In this document: piece by piece, positions 52,597 through 61,843 of the stretch | Layout of the letters: each line of letters opens with the position of its first letter | Numbering within the stretch: position 1 is the stretch's first letter | NCBI GenBank assembly: GCA_910577225.1 | Contig: CAJTMV010000019.1 | Coordinates: forward strand, 1 to 64,000 | DNA from: an uncultured Eubacterium sp. | GTDB taxonomy: Bacteria > Bacillota > Clostridia > Lachnospirales > Lachnospiraceae | Reading direction: 5' to 3' | Length of the DNA: 64,000 nt | Notes under the pieces: generated by a model | Seen by the model: the letters and a program-made list of their open reading frames with translations, nothing else | Databases searched by the model: none | What the model was told of the DNA's origin: nothing | Position numbers and translations under genes: made by a program

Positions 52597-53583
52597 CTAC
52601 CCTTTGGAATCCGTCTGGAAATTCCTGTAAATCTTTTTATAACAGGAAAGTACTTCTTTATCCAGTCTGCTCTTTATCTCTTGATTTGTTACATTAGTAA
52701 AAGTCTTATTCCAATTTCCATAATTCAGCTGATCGTCATACTCATCCAGCTGATCGGCCTTGAATTCCTGAAAATATAATTCCAGTGTTTCATAAGATTC
52801 GTTATCTTCTTTGTTATCCAGAGATTTACGCATTTGATAAATACTAAATAAATACTGCATATCCCAAAGCGCCAATCGGTATTCATCGATTTCAAATGCT
52901 TCACAGTCGATTCCAAAATCTTCAAACGCTTTGATAACATCGATATAGTAAAAAAGCTCGCTGCTCAGCCTCATTTTATACATCAGCTCGATCCTTTTTA
53001 CATTCGTCTCCAAATCCGTCTCATTCTGTTCCTTTTTAAACTCTGCGATCTTTTCCAAAACCTGTTTGATTTCTTGCGGATCTTCCCTGCTTTCATACTG
53101 GCGATACAATTCTTTGTCGTGAACCAGACTATCTAACGGTACCTCCAGCCTGTGATCGAGCGAACGTTCCAGATACGTCTCCAGTTCCTTTAGATGATCC
53201 TTGTAATTCTCATTCAATTGTACCAACTGTGTTTCCAGTTCTTTCCGGTTTACTTTCATCCCATCTGTCTGCGCTTCATCACCGATGTTGAAGACGGCGG
53301 CAATCTGAGAAATACTGTCCTTTAGCGACATTTTATAATAAAGTCCCGATGCGGTTAAAATAACAGCTGCAGCAACCGCCAAAAACAGGCTGTACTTTTT
53401 TGCGTTATTTTTTTCTTTCCCTTTCAAAAAGAAGAAAACGCTTGCCGTATAGCATAAAATAAAAAATATTTGTAACCAGGCATTTGGAATCGCTCCTGAA
53501 ATCACTGCGCTTACTAACAGAGTCAGATTTGATATCACTATGCTTTTATCAAAAGTACCGTTTTTCTCTTTTGTTGTGCTCAT
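52597..53583 (-). CDS. Two-pass membrane protein, copy 2 of a tandem pair, unknown family
   Basis: 328 aa. Two or three hydrophobic segments in residues 15-90 (IVISNLTLLVSAVISGAIP, LFLAVAAAVILTASGLYY), a coiled-coil stretch (about 115-200) and a cytosolic C-terminal domain with VIKAFEDFGIDCEAFEIDEY and EFKADQLDEYDDQLNYGNW. The latter two blocks are almost identical in the neighbouring gene. Ribosome site GGAG 7 nt upstream. No family recognised; acidic and Tyr-rich C-terminus. Confidence 0.75.
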   Translation of the reverse strand: MSTTKEKNGTFDKSIVISNLTLLVSAVISGAIPNAWLQIFFILCYTASVFFFLKGKEKNNAKKYSLFLAVAAAVILTASGLYYKMSLKDSISQIAAVFNIGDEAQTDGMKVNRKELETQLVQLNENYKDHLKELETYLERSLDHRLEVPLDSLVHDKELYRQYESREDPQEIKQVLEKIAEFKKEQNETDLETNVKRIELMYKMRLSSELFYYIDVIKAFEDFGIDCEAFEIDEYRLALWDMQYLFSIYQMRKSLDNKEDNESYETLELYFQEFKADQLDEYDDQLNYGNWNKTFTNVTNQEIKSRLDKEVLSCYKKIYRNFQTDSKG

Positions 53584-53618
53584 ATTCGTTCTCCATGAAT
53601 AAAATTTTAAACATCCGC

Positions 53619-54707
53619 CTATGACGTCGTATGAAAATTATAATAAAATTTTTTATAACAATCGACGATTTCTACATCCAGTCTTTCCACAATCTGATTG
53701 GACGTCATTCTCGAAAACGGAAAATACCATTCCTGATAATTCAGCTGATCGTCGTATTCATCTAACTGATCTGCCTTGAAATCCTGAAAATTCAAATGCA
53801 GTTCTTCGAAATATTCGTTATTTTTCCCAACCATCGAATTTCGCATTTGATAGATGCTGATGACATACTGTATATCCCAAAGCACTAATCGGTATTCGTC
53901 GATTTCTAACGCATCACAATCGATCCCGAAATCTTCAAACGCTTTTATAATATTATAATAACCGTAAAGATCACTACTCATCAGCATTTTATACATCAGT
54001 TCCAGCTGCTTTCCATTTGTTGTTAATTCAGGAAAATTTTTCTTACATTTTTCTGCCATTTCTTCCAGCGCTTCCTTTATTTTCTGAATTTCTTCTGCAT
54101 CTTCCCTGTTTTTACACAGCCGGTGCAGTCCTTCTTCGTGAATCAGACCATCCAGCGGAACTTCTAAGTGCTCAGAAATCACACCGTTCAGCCGCTCTTC
54201 CAGTTCTGTTAGATTCTCCTTGTTTTCCATGGTCAGAGCACCCAGCTGCGCTTCGATCTCTTTCATATTTGCCCGGATCCCCGCCTCTTCCTCATCTTCT
54301 TTCACATGAAAAAAGGAAGCAATCTGAGCAACATAATCCCCAAATGACATTTTATGATATATAGTAGAAGTGACCAAAATCAGTACCGCCGCGACTGTAA
54401 AAAAAATACTGAGGTTTTTCGATTTTTTCTGTGGATTCCCTTCTGTTGTTTTCATATAAAAAATGATACCTGACATATAGCAGCCGATAAAAACAAATTT
54501 CATCAAAGCATTTGGAATTAATCCGGACATTACCGTGCTTAGTAAAAGTGTTAAGTTCGATAAAAGAATATTGATATCCGCCATATCATTTTTTTTATTC
54601 ATATCTTCTATATTTTCTTTCTCTTTGGTATCTTCGATATTGCCTTTTTCTTTCGTATCTTTCATATCGTCCTTCTTATTCGCCTCTTTCATATCGTCTT
54701 TCTCCAT
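53619..54707 (-). CDS. Two-pass membrane protein, copy 1 of a tandem pair, unknown family
   Basis: 362 aa. Differs from its neighbour by an extra N-terminal region of low-complexity DMKxxxKK/EDTKEKxN repeats (residues 1-42). Then come hydrophobic segments INILLSNLTLLLSTVMSGLI and LSIFFTVAAVLILVTSTIY, a coiled coil and the shared block IIKAFEDFGIDCDALEIDEY. An alternative start (54692) has GGAG 9 nt upstream and may be the real one. 35 bp upstream of copy 2, so the pair is probably one operon. Confidence 0.75.
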   Translation of the reverse strand: MEKDDMKEANKKDDMKDTKEKGNIEDTKEKENIEDMNKKNDMADINILLSNLTLLLSTVMSGLIPNALMKFVFIGCYMSGIIFYMKTTEGNPQKKSKNLSIFFTVAAVLILVTSTIYHKMSFGDYVAQIASFFHVKEDEEEAGIRANMKEIEAQLGALTMENKENLTELEERLNGVISEHLEVPLDGLIHEEGLHRLCKNREDAEEIQKIKEALEEMAEKCKKNFPELTTNGKQLELMYKMLMSSDLYGYYNIIKAFEDFGIDCDALEIDEYRLVLWDIQYVISIYQMRNSMVGKNNEYFEELHLNFQDFKADQLDEYDDQLNYQEWYFPFSRMTSNQIVERLDVEIVDCYKKFYYNFHTTS

Positions 54708-55211
54708 CCGGTTTCAAAAATTACTAATTCCATCTCATGAGTCTGTCTATACAGACACACGAAATCCTTTTCTTCGATAAATTCCCCCTCCCGGCTTATA
54801 GCCGCTTCATTACGATATTCGCCAAAACTCCCATACTTTTATAAATCTCATATGTATTATGCAAAAAACCAGTGAAATACCAGCTGAACCTGCCATTGCA
54901 TTCAGGTGCAGAGTTCTTTCCATAATTATGTAACGACATTTTTATGAAATTACAATTTCCAGTATATCACATTGTATTTTTGATTACAATAGGCAGAGAA
55001 TTTGCAACGATCCGGCATCACTGCTCGTATTGTAACCGTTCAGATAACCTATGGAACTATTACTGTCTGATTTCTTGCTGCGCAATTCAAAGAAAAAAGT
55101 TTTGACGTAGATATTTTCCCAGTGGTATGCTATAATAATATAAACAAAACTAATCGTACCATGGATACCAGACAGCTCATATGCATATAGTCATAAAAAG
55201 GCGGCAGCGCC
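54708..55211. other. Intergenic region of about 500 bp
   Basis: AT-rich. Near its right end TTGACG (55102-55107) and TATAAT (55131-55136) could be promoter elements for the nuclease remnant, but the 23-bp spacing is wrong. No gene seen. Confidence 0.4.
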
Positions 55212-55697
55212 ATGTCGACAGTCAACCGCAGACACAAGGACCGCCTGTTCGGTTTTCTCTTTGGAAACGAAGCTCACAGGGACTGGACGCTCAGTCTGTA
55301 CAACGCAGTCAGCGGCTCGTCCCATTCCAATCCCGACGACATCCTGATCACCACCATCAGCGACGTGATCTATATGGGCATGAAGGCTCTGGAGGATATG
55401 CCGGATGATTTTCTTATCCGTTCATCCCTTCTGGCCAACAGGGCGGAGGTGAAAAATATGTGTATTACCGAATATAACGAAACGGAAACCATGCTGATGT
55501 TTAAAGAGGAAGGCCGGGCAGAAGGTCACGCGCAGGGTCAGGCAGAAGGCCGGGCACAGGGCCGCAGGGAAGCAGAAGCACACTTTGGAAAACTGATGTC
55601 CTTTCTGCTCTCAAAAGGTCTTACAGAAGAAGCAAAGCTGGTTTCCGTTGATGAAAACATGAGAACTGAACTTTACAAAAAATATGGTATTGTCTGA
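55212..55697 (+). pseudogene. Rpn-family (PD-(D/E)XK) nuclease with the catalytic core deleted in frame
   Basis: 161 aa against about 300 or more for the family. The N-terminus RRHKDRLFGFLFGNEAHRDW to ITTISDVIYMGMK is intact. The next residues (ALEDMPDDFLIRSSLLANRAEVK) belong to the far C-terminal half. The missing middle normally carries the catalytic Asp and ExQ motif (for example the NDVSFL and YEHQS strands), so no nuclease activity is expected. The tail has the usual EGRAEGHAQGQAEGR repeats. Recombination-promoting nucleases of this group are common in gut Firmicutes. Confidence 0.85.
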
Positions 55698-56133
55698 CCT
55701 GTACCGTATTCTTTACTGTACTATGCAGACCGTACCGCTGATAACCACTCATATTAAAAAAATCGTAAAAATGAGGCCACATGACTTCTCATGCAACATC
55801 CATTACAAAATTTTCACAGCAACTATAAAAAACTATTTTAATCTCCGGAATCATCTCTGCCAAATCTGTCCATATATTTTAATAATAAATTTTGCATTCT
55901 TTTCAACACGTACAGTGACTACAGTCGAATTACCAGTCGCATAATCTTCTCCTTTTCTCTCAATCACCTGCGTTCAGCATCATCTGCATCTTACACAATT
56001 CTTTTTTTTGAACTGTTGCAATTCTCTTAAATAAAATAATTTCATCTCCCTCCTCTCTGTCACTGTCCGATTAAGGAAACTGCTCCCGCTTTTTAATATC
56101 TAAAAATAAATCCAGAATACAGCAAAGCAAAAA
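55698..56133. other. Intergenic region, no gene recognised
   Basis: About 440 bp after the Rpn remnant. A plus-strand frame (55684-55944) is open but has no ribosome site or coding character. The region probably contains decayed DNA. Confidence 0.4.
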
Positions 56134-56187
56134 ATGCTTTTCATAGTCTGCACGCAAAAAGCATACTGCAGATTTCATGAAAAGCAT
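56134..56187 (-). terminator. Terminator of the polysaccharide operon
   Basis: ATGCTTTTCAT (56134-56144) with ATGAAAAGCAT (56177-56187), plus inner TCTGCA/TGCAGA. In the minus direction the stem is followed by TTTTTTGC. It lies 60 bp past the Wzx stop codon. Confidence 0.8.
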
Positions 56188-56248
56188 CCAGCAAAAGGCA
56201 TTGGCACACCTCAAAAGTAACAGCCGCCCAAATAACCAGCGGTTAAAA

Positions 56249-57511
56249 TTATGACATCCCCTCCTTCAGTGATTTTTGATACATCAAAAAATAGCAGACT
56301 GCAAGCCCCGTCATCTGCATAAAATAAAACACACAGGCGCCCGTAACCGCATATCTTCTTACAACCAGATTCGAAAATCCGGCCGCTATCACGGCTACTG
56401 CAGCATATCCATACATGATCATCCGCTGCTTTCTCATAATTGTCAATACTACGCACAAATATCCTGCAAGCGCATAAATTCCTCCCCCAAACAGCAAAAT
56501 CAGCATCTGTATCTTATAATCGCCAAGATCTGTACCATACAACAGGGAAAGTACCGGTACCCCGAAAAAAAAAGCTCCCGTCAGGCATATCAGCGTAAGC
56601 CCCGCCAGTATCAGACACTGTCTTTGCGTGCGTTTCCGAAAGCTGCCGCTTCTGCCTTCTTTCCATTCCAGGGCCAGCTGCACCAGCGTCGGCTGATAGA
56701 TAAAGCTGTTTAACAGTCCGATGACAAATACCGGCATAGCAATAAATCCATAGCAGGCCTGCACTTCTTCTGATAAATATCGGTCAATTGCATATTTCGG
56801 AGCATTGATCACATAAAAGGATAAAAAAGAAACCGCAAATAACGGAAAACACTGTTTGAGCAGCTGATACACGACCATCGGCTGCATCCGTCCCATTTTT
56901 TCCGAAAATCTGTGAAACACGCATACCTGACAGAATAAACATACGACAGCGCCTGTAATCGCCCCGCAAACAGACGCCAGACACAGATTCTGATTTTTCA
57001 CCAGAACCAGGATAAAAACCGCCAGTATCGCTGCCCAACGGATAATAAATAATTTCGCTCCCGTGTCTAACGCCTGTTTTTGCTGATACAGTCCCCAAAA
57101 AACATCCTCTATAGATTCCGTCGCATAAATTAAACATATTGCTGAAATAACTGCCGTCTTTGAGACATAGTATCCTTTTTCCTGTACACAGTACCAAAGA
57201 TAAGCCATACTAAAAACTGCCATCAGTACGACCGTAGCGATTCTGGCATAAAAATAATCTGAAAAAGAAAATGTTCCTTTAAGATCCGTCACCTGATAGT
57301 TTCTGACCCCAAACTTCCCAACAGCCATCATCAGATTACCGACTGCAAATGCGATGGACAAAATACCTGCATCCGCAAGTCCGTTTGTGCGGGTAACGAC
57401 CATGGATAAAATGACTGCTTCAGCTGCATTCATAACTCCTGCCATCGCATTCCAGATATAGCCGTTGCCGTTTTTTTTTGCTGGTCTGTTTTCGGTTTTC
57501 CCATGATTCAT
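56249..57511 (-). CDS. Wzx-type polysaccharide flippase
   Basis: 420 aa, about twelve membrane segments, MOP/PST superfamily. N-terminus NGYIWNAMAGVMNAAEAVIL, middle PKYAIDRYLSEEVQACYGFI and a YQPTLVQLALEWKEG region, as in O-antigen/capsule flippases. It would move lipid-linked repeat units across the membrane. Last gene of the operon. No Wzy polymerase is visible in the window. Confidence 0.9.
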   Translation of the reverse strand: MNHGKTENRPAKKNGNGYIWNAMAGVMNAAEAVILSMVVTRTNGLADAGILSIAFAVGNLMMAVGKFGVRNYQVTDLKGTFSFSDYFYARIATVVLMAVFSMAYLWYCVQEKGYYVSKTAVISAICLIYATESIEDVFWGLYQQKQALDTGAKLFIIRWAAILAVFILVLVKNQNLCLASVCGAITGAVVCLFCQVCVFHRFSEKMGRMQPMVVYQLLKQCFPLFAVSFLSFYVINAPKYAIDRYLSEEVQACYGFIAMPVFVIGLLNSFIYQPTLVQLALEWKEGRSGSFRKRTQRQCLILAGLTLICLTGAFFFGVPVLSLLYGTDLGDYKIQMLILLFGGGIYALAGYLCVVLTIMRKQRMIMYGYAAVAVIAAGFSNLVVRRYAVTGACVFYFMQMTGLAVCYFLMYQKSLKEGMS

Positions 57512-57650
57512 TCTTACCAGCCCCTTCCGATCTGTCTATACGTCTCTTCTTACCGTTTGATCCATTCTTCTTTTCATGTCGCTATCGGTTTTTTATTCTG
57601 CGTATCAGGCATCCGTTTCCAATTAAAATTGCCTTATTTGCAAACACACT

Positions 57651-58991
57651 CTAAGCCAAAAGAACCGCATGCCGGATCGCATCTGCTGTTTCCCTAAGCA
57701 TCTCATATGTCATACCTGGATATACGCCGACCCAAAACGTATCTCTCATGATCCTGTCCGTATTGTCAGACTGACCGACCACACGGTATCCATTTCCACC
57801 GGCACGCATTTCATCGAAACAGGGATGTCTGATCAGATTACCAGCAAACAGCATCCGCGTTTGAATCCCCAGACTTTCAACCTTTGACACCACCTGATTC
57901 CGATCGATACCTTCCAAACATGTGAGCGAAAACCCAAACCAGGACGGCCTTGAATGTTCGCATGCTTCCGGCAATAACAGCCTGTCTCCAAGATCAGAAA
58001 GCAACTCATAAAGTATTGAAAAGTTTTCTCTTCTACGCGCTGCAAATTCTGGCAGCTTTTCCAGCTGCGCACAGCCAATCGCTGCCTGCATATCCGTCGC
58101 TTTCAGGTTATACCCAAAATGAGAATAGACATATTTATGGTCATATCCTTTCGGCAATTCCCCGTATTGGCCGTCAAAGCGATGTCCGCAATGATTGTCC
58201 TGTCCGGAAGGACAGACACAATCCCTGCCCCAGTCTCTCATAGAACGAATAATTTTATGTAACAGCGGATGCGACGTATAAACGGCGCCGCCCTCACCCA
58301 TTGTCATATGATGCGGCGGATAAAAACTGGATGTCCCTATATCGCCAATCGTTCCTGTATAACGCCATTGTCCATCTATCTCGTACATGGATCCCAGCGC
58401 GTCACAGTTATCTTCCACAAGCCAGAGCTGATGCCTGTTGCAAAACTCTTTGACATCCTTTAATGCAAAAGGATTTCCCAACGTATGTGCAAGCATGACA
58501 GCTTTTGTTTTTTCAGAAACCGCACCTTCCAGCATTTTAATATCAACATTATACTGTGGAATCGTCACATCTACGAATACCGGTACTGCGCCATACTGAA
58601 TCAAAGGCGCCACCGTTGTCGGAAATCCTGCCGCAACGGTAATTACCTCGTCACCCCGCCGGATTCTCCTGTCCCCCAGCAATGGAGATGTCAGAGCCAT
58701 AAACGCCAGCAGATTTGCCGAAGACCCGGAATTAACCAGCGAACAGAACCGAACACCCAGATATTCTGCCAGCTTTGTTTCAAACTGCTGCGTATATCTT
58801 CCGCTGGTCAGCCAGAATTCCAAGGCGCTGTCTACAAGATTTACCATTTCCCTGCTGTCATAAACACGGGCCGCATACGGAATCCGTTCTCCTTTCTGCC
58901 AGCTTTGTTTTTGATGATATTTTTCACAATAAGATGCTGCCTGCCGCAGGATGCTTTCCCTTGCTTCCTTTTCAGACATATTTTCAAACAT
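57651..58991 (-). CDS. rfbH: CDP-6-deoxy-L-threo-D-glycero-4-hexulose-3-dehydrase (E1, RfbH)
   Basis: 446 aa. PLP-fold sugar aminotransferase family, but the internal aldimine Lys is His in SSFYPPHHMTMGEGGAV, which marks the E1 3-dehydrases that use PMP with a 2Fe-2S cluster. The cluster cysteines fit the stretch RDCVCPSGQDNHCGHRF. Also NSGSSANLLAFMAL and EDNCDALGSMYE. It removes the C3 hydroxyl to give 3,6-dideoxy-4-keto sugars, with a reductase partner (E3) not seen here. 140 bp upstream of wzx. Confidence 0.93.
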   Translation of the reverse strand: MFENMSEKEARESILRQAASYCEKYHQKQSWQKGERIPYAARVYDSREMVNLVDSALEFWLTSGRYTQQFETKLAEYLGVRFCSLVNSGSSANLLAFMALTSPLLGDRRIRRGDEVITVAAGFPTTVAPLIQYGAVPVFVDVTIPQYNVDIKMLEGAVSEKTKAVMLAHTLGNPFALKDVKEFCNRHQLWLVEDNCDALGSMYEIDGQWRYTGTIGDIGTSSFYPPHHMTMGEGGAVYTSHPLLHKIIRSMRDWGRDCVCPSGQDNHCGHRFDGQYGELPKGYDHKYVYSHFGYNLKATDMQAAIGCAQLEKLPEFAARRRENFSILYELLSDLGDRLLLPEACEHSRPSWFGFSLTCLEGIDRNQVVSKVESLGIQTRMLFAGNLIRHPCFDEMRAGGNGYRVVGQSDNTDRIMRDTFWVGVYPGMTYEMLRETADAIRHAVLLA

Positions 58992-59016
58992 TACCCTTCC
59001 TCCAATACCGATTCAT

Positions 59017-59808
59017 TCAGTCATAATTTTCGCCCCAGACTTTCCAGGGCGCCTTTTGTGATTCCCACAGTTTCTCCAGATATTCCTTATCTTTTAGCGT
59101 GTCCATCGGCGACCAGAAGCCGTTATGCCTGTATGCCATCATACCTCCTGCAGATGCTACTGCCTCCATCGGCCCTGCCTCCAGCATCTGACTTCCATCT
59201 CTCAGATATTCAAAAATTTTTCGATTTAACACCATAAATCCGGCATTTACCCACACCTGATCTGCTCTGGCTTTCTCTCTGAATCCGTTTACCTGATTTG
59301 TCTGCTCATCGATACGAAGCGTTCCAAATCTGCCTTCCGGCTGCGTCGCCGTAATCGTTGCAATCTTTCCGTATTCATGGTGACAATCAAGTAATTTTGC
59401 AATATTCACATCCGCCACTCCATCGCCATAAGTAAGAAAAAATTCTTCTTCATCATCGATATAATCACGAATCTTTAGAATCCGCCCAGCCGTCATCGTA
59501 TCCAGTCCTGTATTTACAAGTGTGACTTTCCATGGTTCTACACTGCTTTTATGTACCGATACCGTTCTGTCCGCCAGCGAAAACGTGCTGTCCGACTGAT
59601 GCATATAATAATGGACAAAATACTCTTTAATCATCTGCCCTTTATAACCGCAGCAGATAATAAAATCATGAAATCCATAATACGAGTAAATCTTCATAAT
59701 ATGCCACAAGATCGGTCTGCCGCCCACTTCCACCATAGGCTTTGGTTTCCACTGTGATTCCTCGCTAATCCTCGTTCCTTTCCCTCCTGCCAGAATGACA
59801 ACCTTCAT
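59017..59808 (-). CDS. rfbF: Glucose-1-phosphate cytidylyltransferase
   Basis: 263 aa. MKVVILAGGKGTRISEESQW with KPKPMVEVGGRPILWHIM (nucleotide-binding GGxGTR and KP motifs), FLTYGDGVADVNI, WVNAGFMVLNRKIFEY. Makes CDP-glucose. The start at 59808 is the conserved MKVVILAGG; the stop of the preceding paralogue lies 8 bp before it. Confidence 0.95.
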   Translation of the reverse strand: MKVVILAGGKGTRISEESQWKPKPMVEVGGRPILWHIMKIYSYYGFHDFIICCGYKGQMIKEYFVHYYMHQSDSTFSLADRTVSVHKSSVEPWKVTLVNTGLDTMTAGRILKIRDYIDDEEEFFLTYGDGVADVNIAKLLDCHHEYGKIATITATQPEGRFGTLRIDEQTNQVNGFREKARADQVWVNAGFMVLNRKIFEYLRDGSQMLEAGPMEAVASAGGMMAYRHNGFWSPMDTLKDKEYLEKLWESQKAPWKVWGENYD

Positions 59809-59815
59809 CTTTCTT

Positions 59816-60598
59816 TCACCCGTTTTCCTGATATTGCCGGATCCACGGAGCAACATTTGCATTCCACAAATTTTCAACCGCCACAAGATCTCTTTTTGTC
59901 TCTACCGCCGTCCAGAATCCATTGTGTTTATATGTCGCAAGCTGCTGCTTTTCGGCAAGTTTAACAAAAAGCTGCTTTTCCAAATCGTAATTCCCCTGCA
60001 AAAAAGCAAATACATCTCTGGTAAAAACCATACAGTCTGCATTTACCCAGGCTGGTCCGTCCATATCCTCTTTGCCATACTCATAGCAAAGATTCCCATC
60101 CTCATCCATTGGCAGCAGCCGGTTCCTGCCGGTTGGCTTCGTCACCGCCATAGTCGCAATCTTCCCGTTTTTCTTATGTTTGAAAAGCAGCGCCTGCGGG
60201 TCAATATCAGACAGACAGTCTCCATAAGTAACAATAAAATCGCCTTCCGTATAATTTTGAATTCTGCTGATCCTTTGTCCGGTAGATGCAAATACCCCCG
60301 TATCCACGACCGTCACGATCCAGTCCTCCGACTCTTCTTTTCGTATTTCTATCGTATTATCCTTGAGATTAACGGTAATATCTGACTGGTAGATATAAAA
60401 ATCCATAAAATATTCCTTAATCATATCTATTCGATATCCGCCACAAATAATAAACTCACGCAGACCATACTCCGAAAAATGTTTCATAATATGCCACAAC
60501 AACGGTTTGCCACCAATATCAATCATTGGTTTTGGAATACCTTCCCGACCGCTGTGAATGGAACTTTGCATACCTCCTGCCAGTATTACTACCTTCAT
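59816..60598 (-). CDS. RfbF-like nucleotidyltransferase paralogue with altered active-site loop
   Basis: 260 aa, clearly paralogous to the next gene along its length (PLLWHIMKHFSEYGLREFII, FIVTYGDCLSDID, WVNADCMVFTRDVFAF, HNGFWTAVETKRDL). The GGKGTR loop, which binds nucleotide phosphates, is AGGMQSSIHSGREG here, lacking both the GT and the Arg, while the later IPKPM Lys is kept. Either a different substrate or loss of catalysis is likely. Start 60598 is the conserved MKVVILAGG. Confidence 0.82.
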   Translation of the reverse strand: MKVVILAGGMQSSIHSGREGIPKPMIDIGGKPLLWHIMKHFSEYGLREFIICGGYRIDMIKEYFMDFYIYQSDITVNLKDNTIEIRKEESEDWIVTVVDTGVFASTGQRISRIQNYTEGDFIVTYGDCLSDIDPQALLFKHKKNGKIATMAVTKPTGRNRLLPMDEDGNLCYEYGKEDMDGPAWVNADCMVFTRDVFAFLQGNYDLEKQLFVKLAEKQQLATYKHNGFWTAVETKRDLVAVENLWNANVAPWIRQYQENG

Positions 60599-60649
60599 CC
60601 GCTTCTCCTTTTTGTACACCGGTTATAACATTTTACTGTCACACCATTC

Positions 60650-61772
60650 TTACGCTTTTCTTACTTTATTTCCTTCAAAATAAAAAATTTTTCCTGTATA
60701 ACCAAGCTCCGACAACAGTGCGATGATTTCGCGATTATAAGAAGACGCAAAAATAATTACCGCGTCACATTCGCCGCATGCCTGCTGCGTCGCATGCTCC
60801 ACTGGAAGTTTCAGCCCCGCCACGTATTTTCCGGTCTTGGCCGGATCAGAATCAAACACATGCAGCAGTTTTTCCTGCTCGATCAAATCGCCATAAGAAA
60901 TCGTTTTTGCTCCGGCTCCATAAACTGCAAATGTCCTGCATCCGGATAACGCCTGGTTCAGCTCCTGTTTCAGTTTGTTTCTGCATGCGTCCAAAGACAG
61001 ACGCCGCGGCGCTTTTTTGACATAAATATTCAGCTCGATCGCCTCATAATCAGATTCCAGAAGGAGAATCTCAAACCCTGCGCTATTACATAACAGTGCC
61101 AGGCTGTACGGTGTAAAATAATTGATATGCTCCCAGTTGATCTGATGATACAGACCTTCTTCAAAAATCTGCTGTCCGTTCGGAACATTAATAAGGCCAA
61201 CGCCACCTTCATTCAAAATATCATAAGCATATCTGACTGCTTCCTGTAACTGCTCCATATGCTCAAAAACCTGAAACGTGCAAAACGCATCGTATGTATC
61301 TTTCAAATTCAGTGATCGGTCAAAATAAGCGCAAATCAGCTGAAAAGTATTCTCCCCCCCCCCCTGGCATATTTTGGGCGATTTGTATTTCTTTTTCTGA
61401 CGGCTCTACTCCTGTACATCTCGCAAAATATTTTCCTGCGATCTTTAACGCGTGTCCTCCCCCACATCCAATTTCTATCAATGTTTCGGCCTTATTTGCA
61501 TATTTTTTCAAATTTGAGAACTGCTGATCGAGTATCCTGCGATCTCCATAGTACTGAAGCGCGCCATTGCCATCTTCATACTCCTCATAACAATCCGAAT
61601 TCAGCAAAAATTTTGTCTGTACCAGACCGCAATTCGGACATTCGTATAGTAAAACGGTATCTTTTTTTAAATCATAAGGTTCCTTCTTTAACAACGACCG
61701 GATGGTTTCGGCCCTGCACTCATGCACTTTTTCCCGTTCCTCGCATATACTTCCACAAACTCTGCACTCCAT
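60650..61772 (-). pseudogene. SAM-dependent methyltransferase split by a frameshift at a G11 tract (possible phase-variable gene)
   Basis: Two adjacent frames make one protein. The first part (61772-61320) has an N-terminal zinc-type domain (ECRVCGSIC ... LYECPNCGLVQ) and the SAM motif TLIEIGCGGGHALKI. The second part (to 60650) continues with FQVFEHMEQLQEAVRYAYDI, GGVGLINVPNGQ and a C-terminal Rossmann-like domain FAVYGAGAKTISYGDLI. The break is at eleven G on the coding strand (C run 61354-61364). With ten G the reading joins exactly (PGGGENTFQLICAYFDRS), giving about 370 aa. Sugar C-methyltransferases of this layout are known. Confidence 0.85.
61354..61364 (-). repeat. Homopolymeric G11 tract within the methyltransferase gene
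   Basis: Eleven C on the plus strand (G on the coding strand) at the exact frameshift point. No other run of this length is seen in the window. Slippage by one base restores the frame. Confidence 0.9.
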
Positions 61773-61843
61773 TTCCTTTCCTCTTTCTACATTCTCTTTT
61801 CCAACAAAGGACGCCCTGTTTCAGCAACTATATCGTATCCCTG

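Noticed and set aside
55684..55944. Plus-strand frame after the Rpn remnant
   Set aside because: No ribosome site, overlaps the end of the Rpn frame and has no coding character.
58485..59237. Plus-strand frame of 250 codons
   Set aside because: Antisense to rfbH and rfbF; His/Cys/Pro-rich shadow translation.
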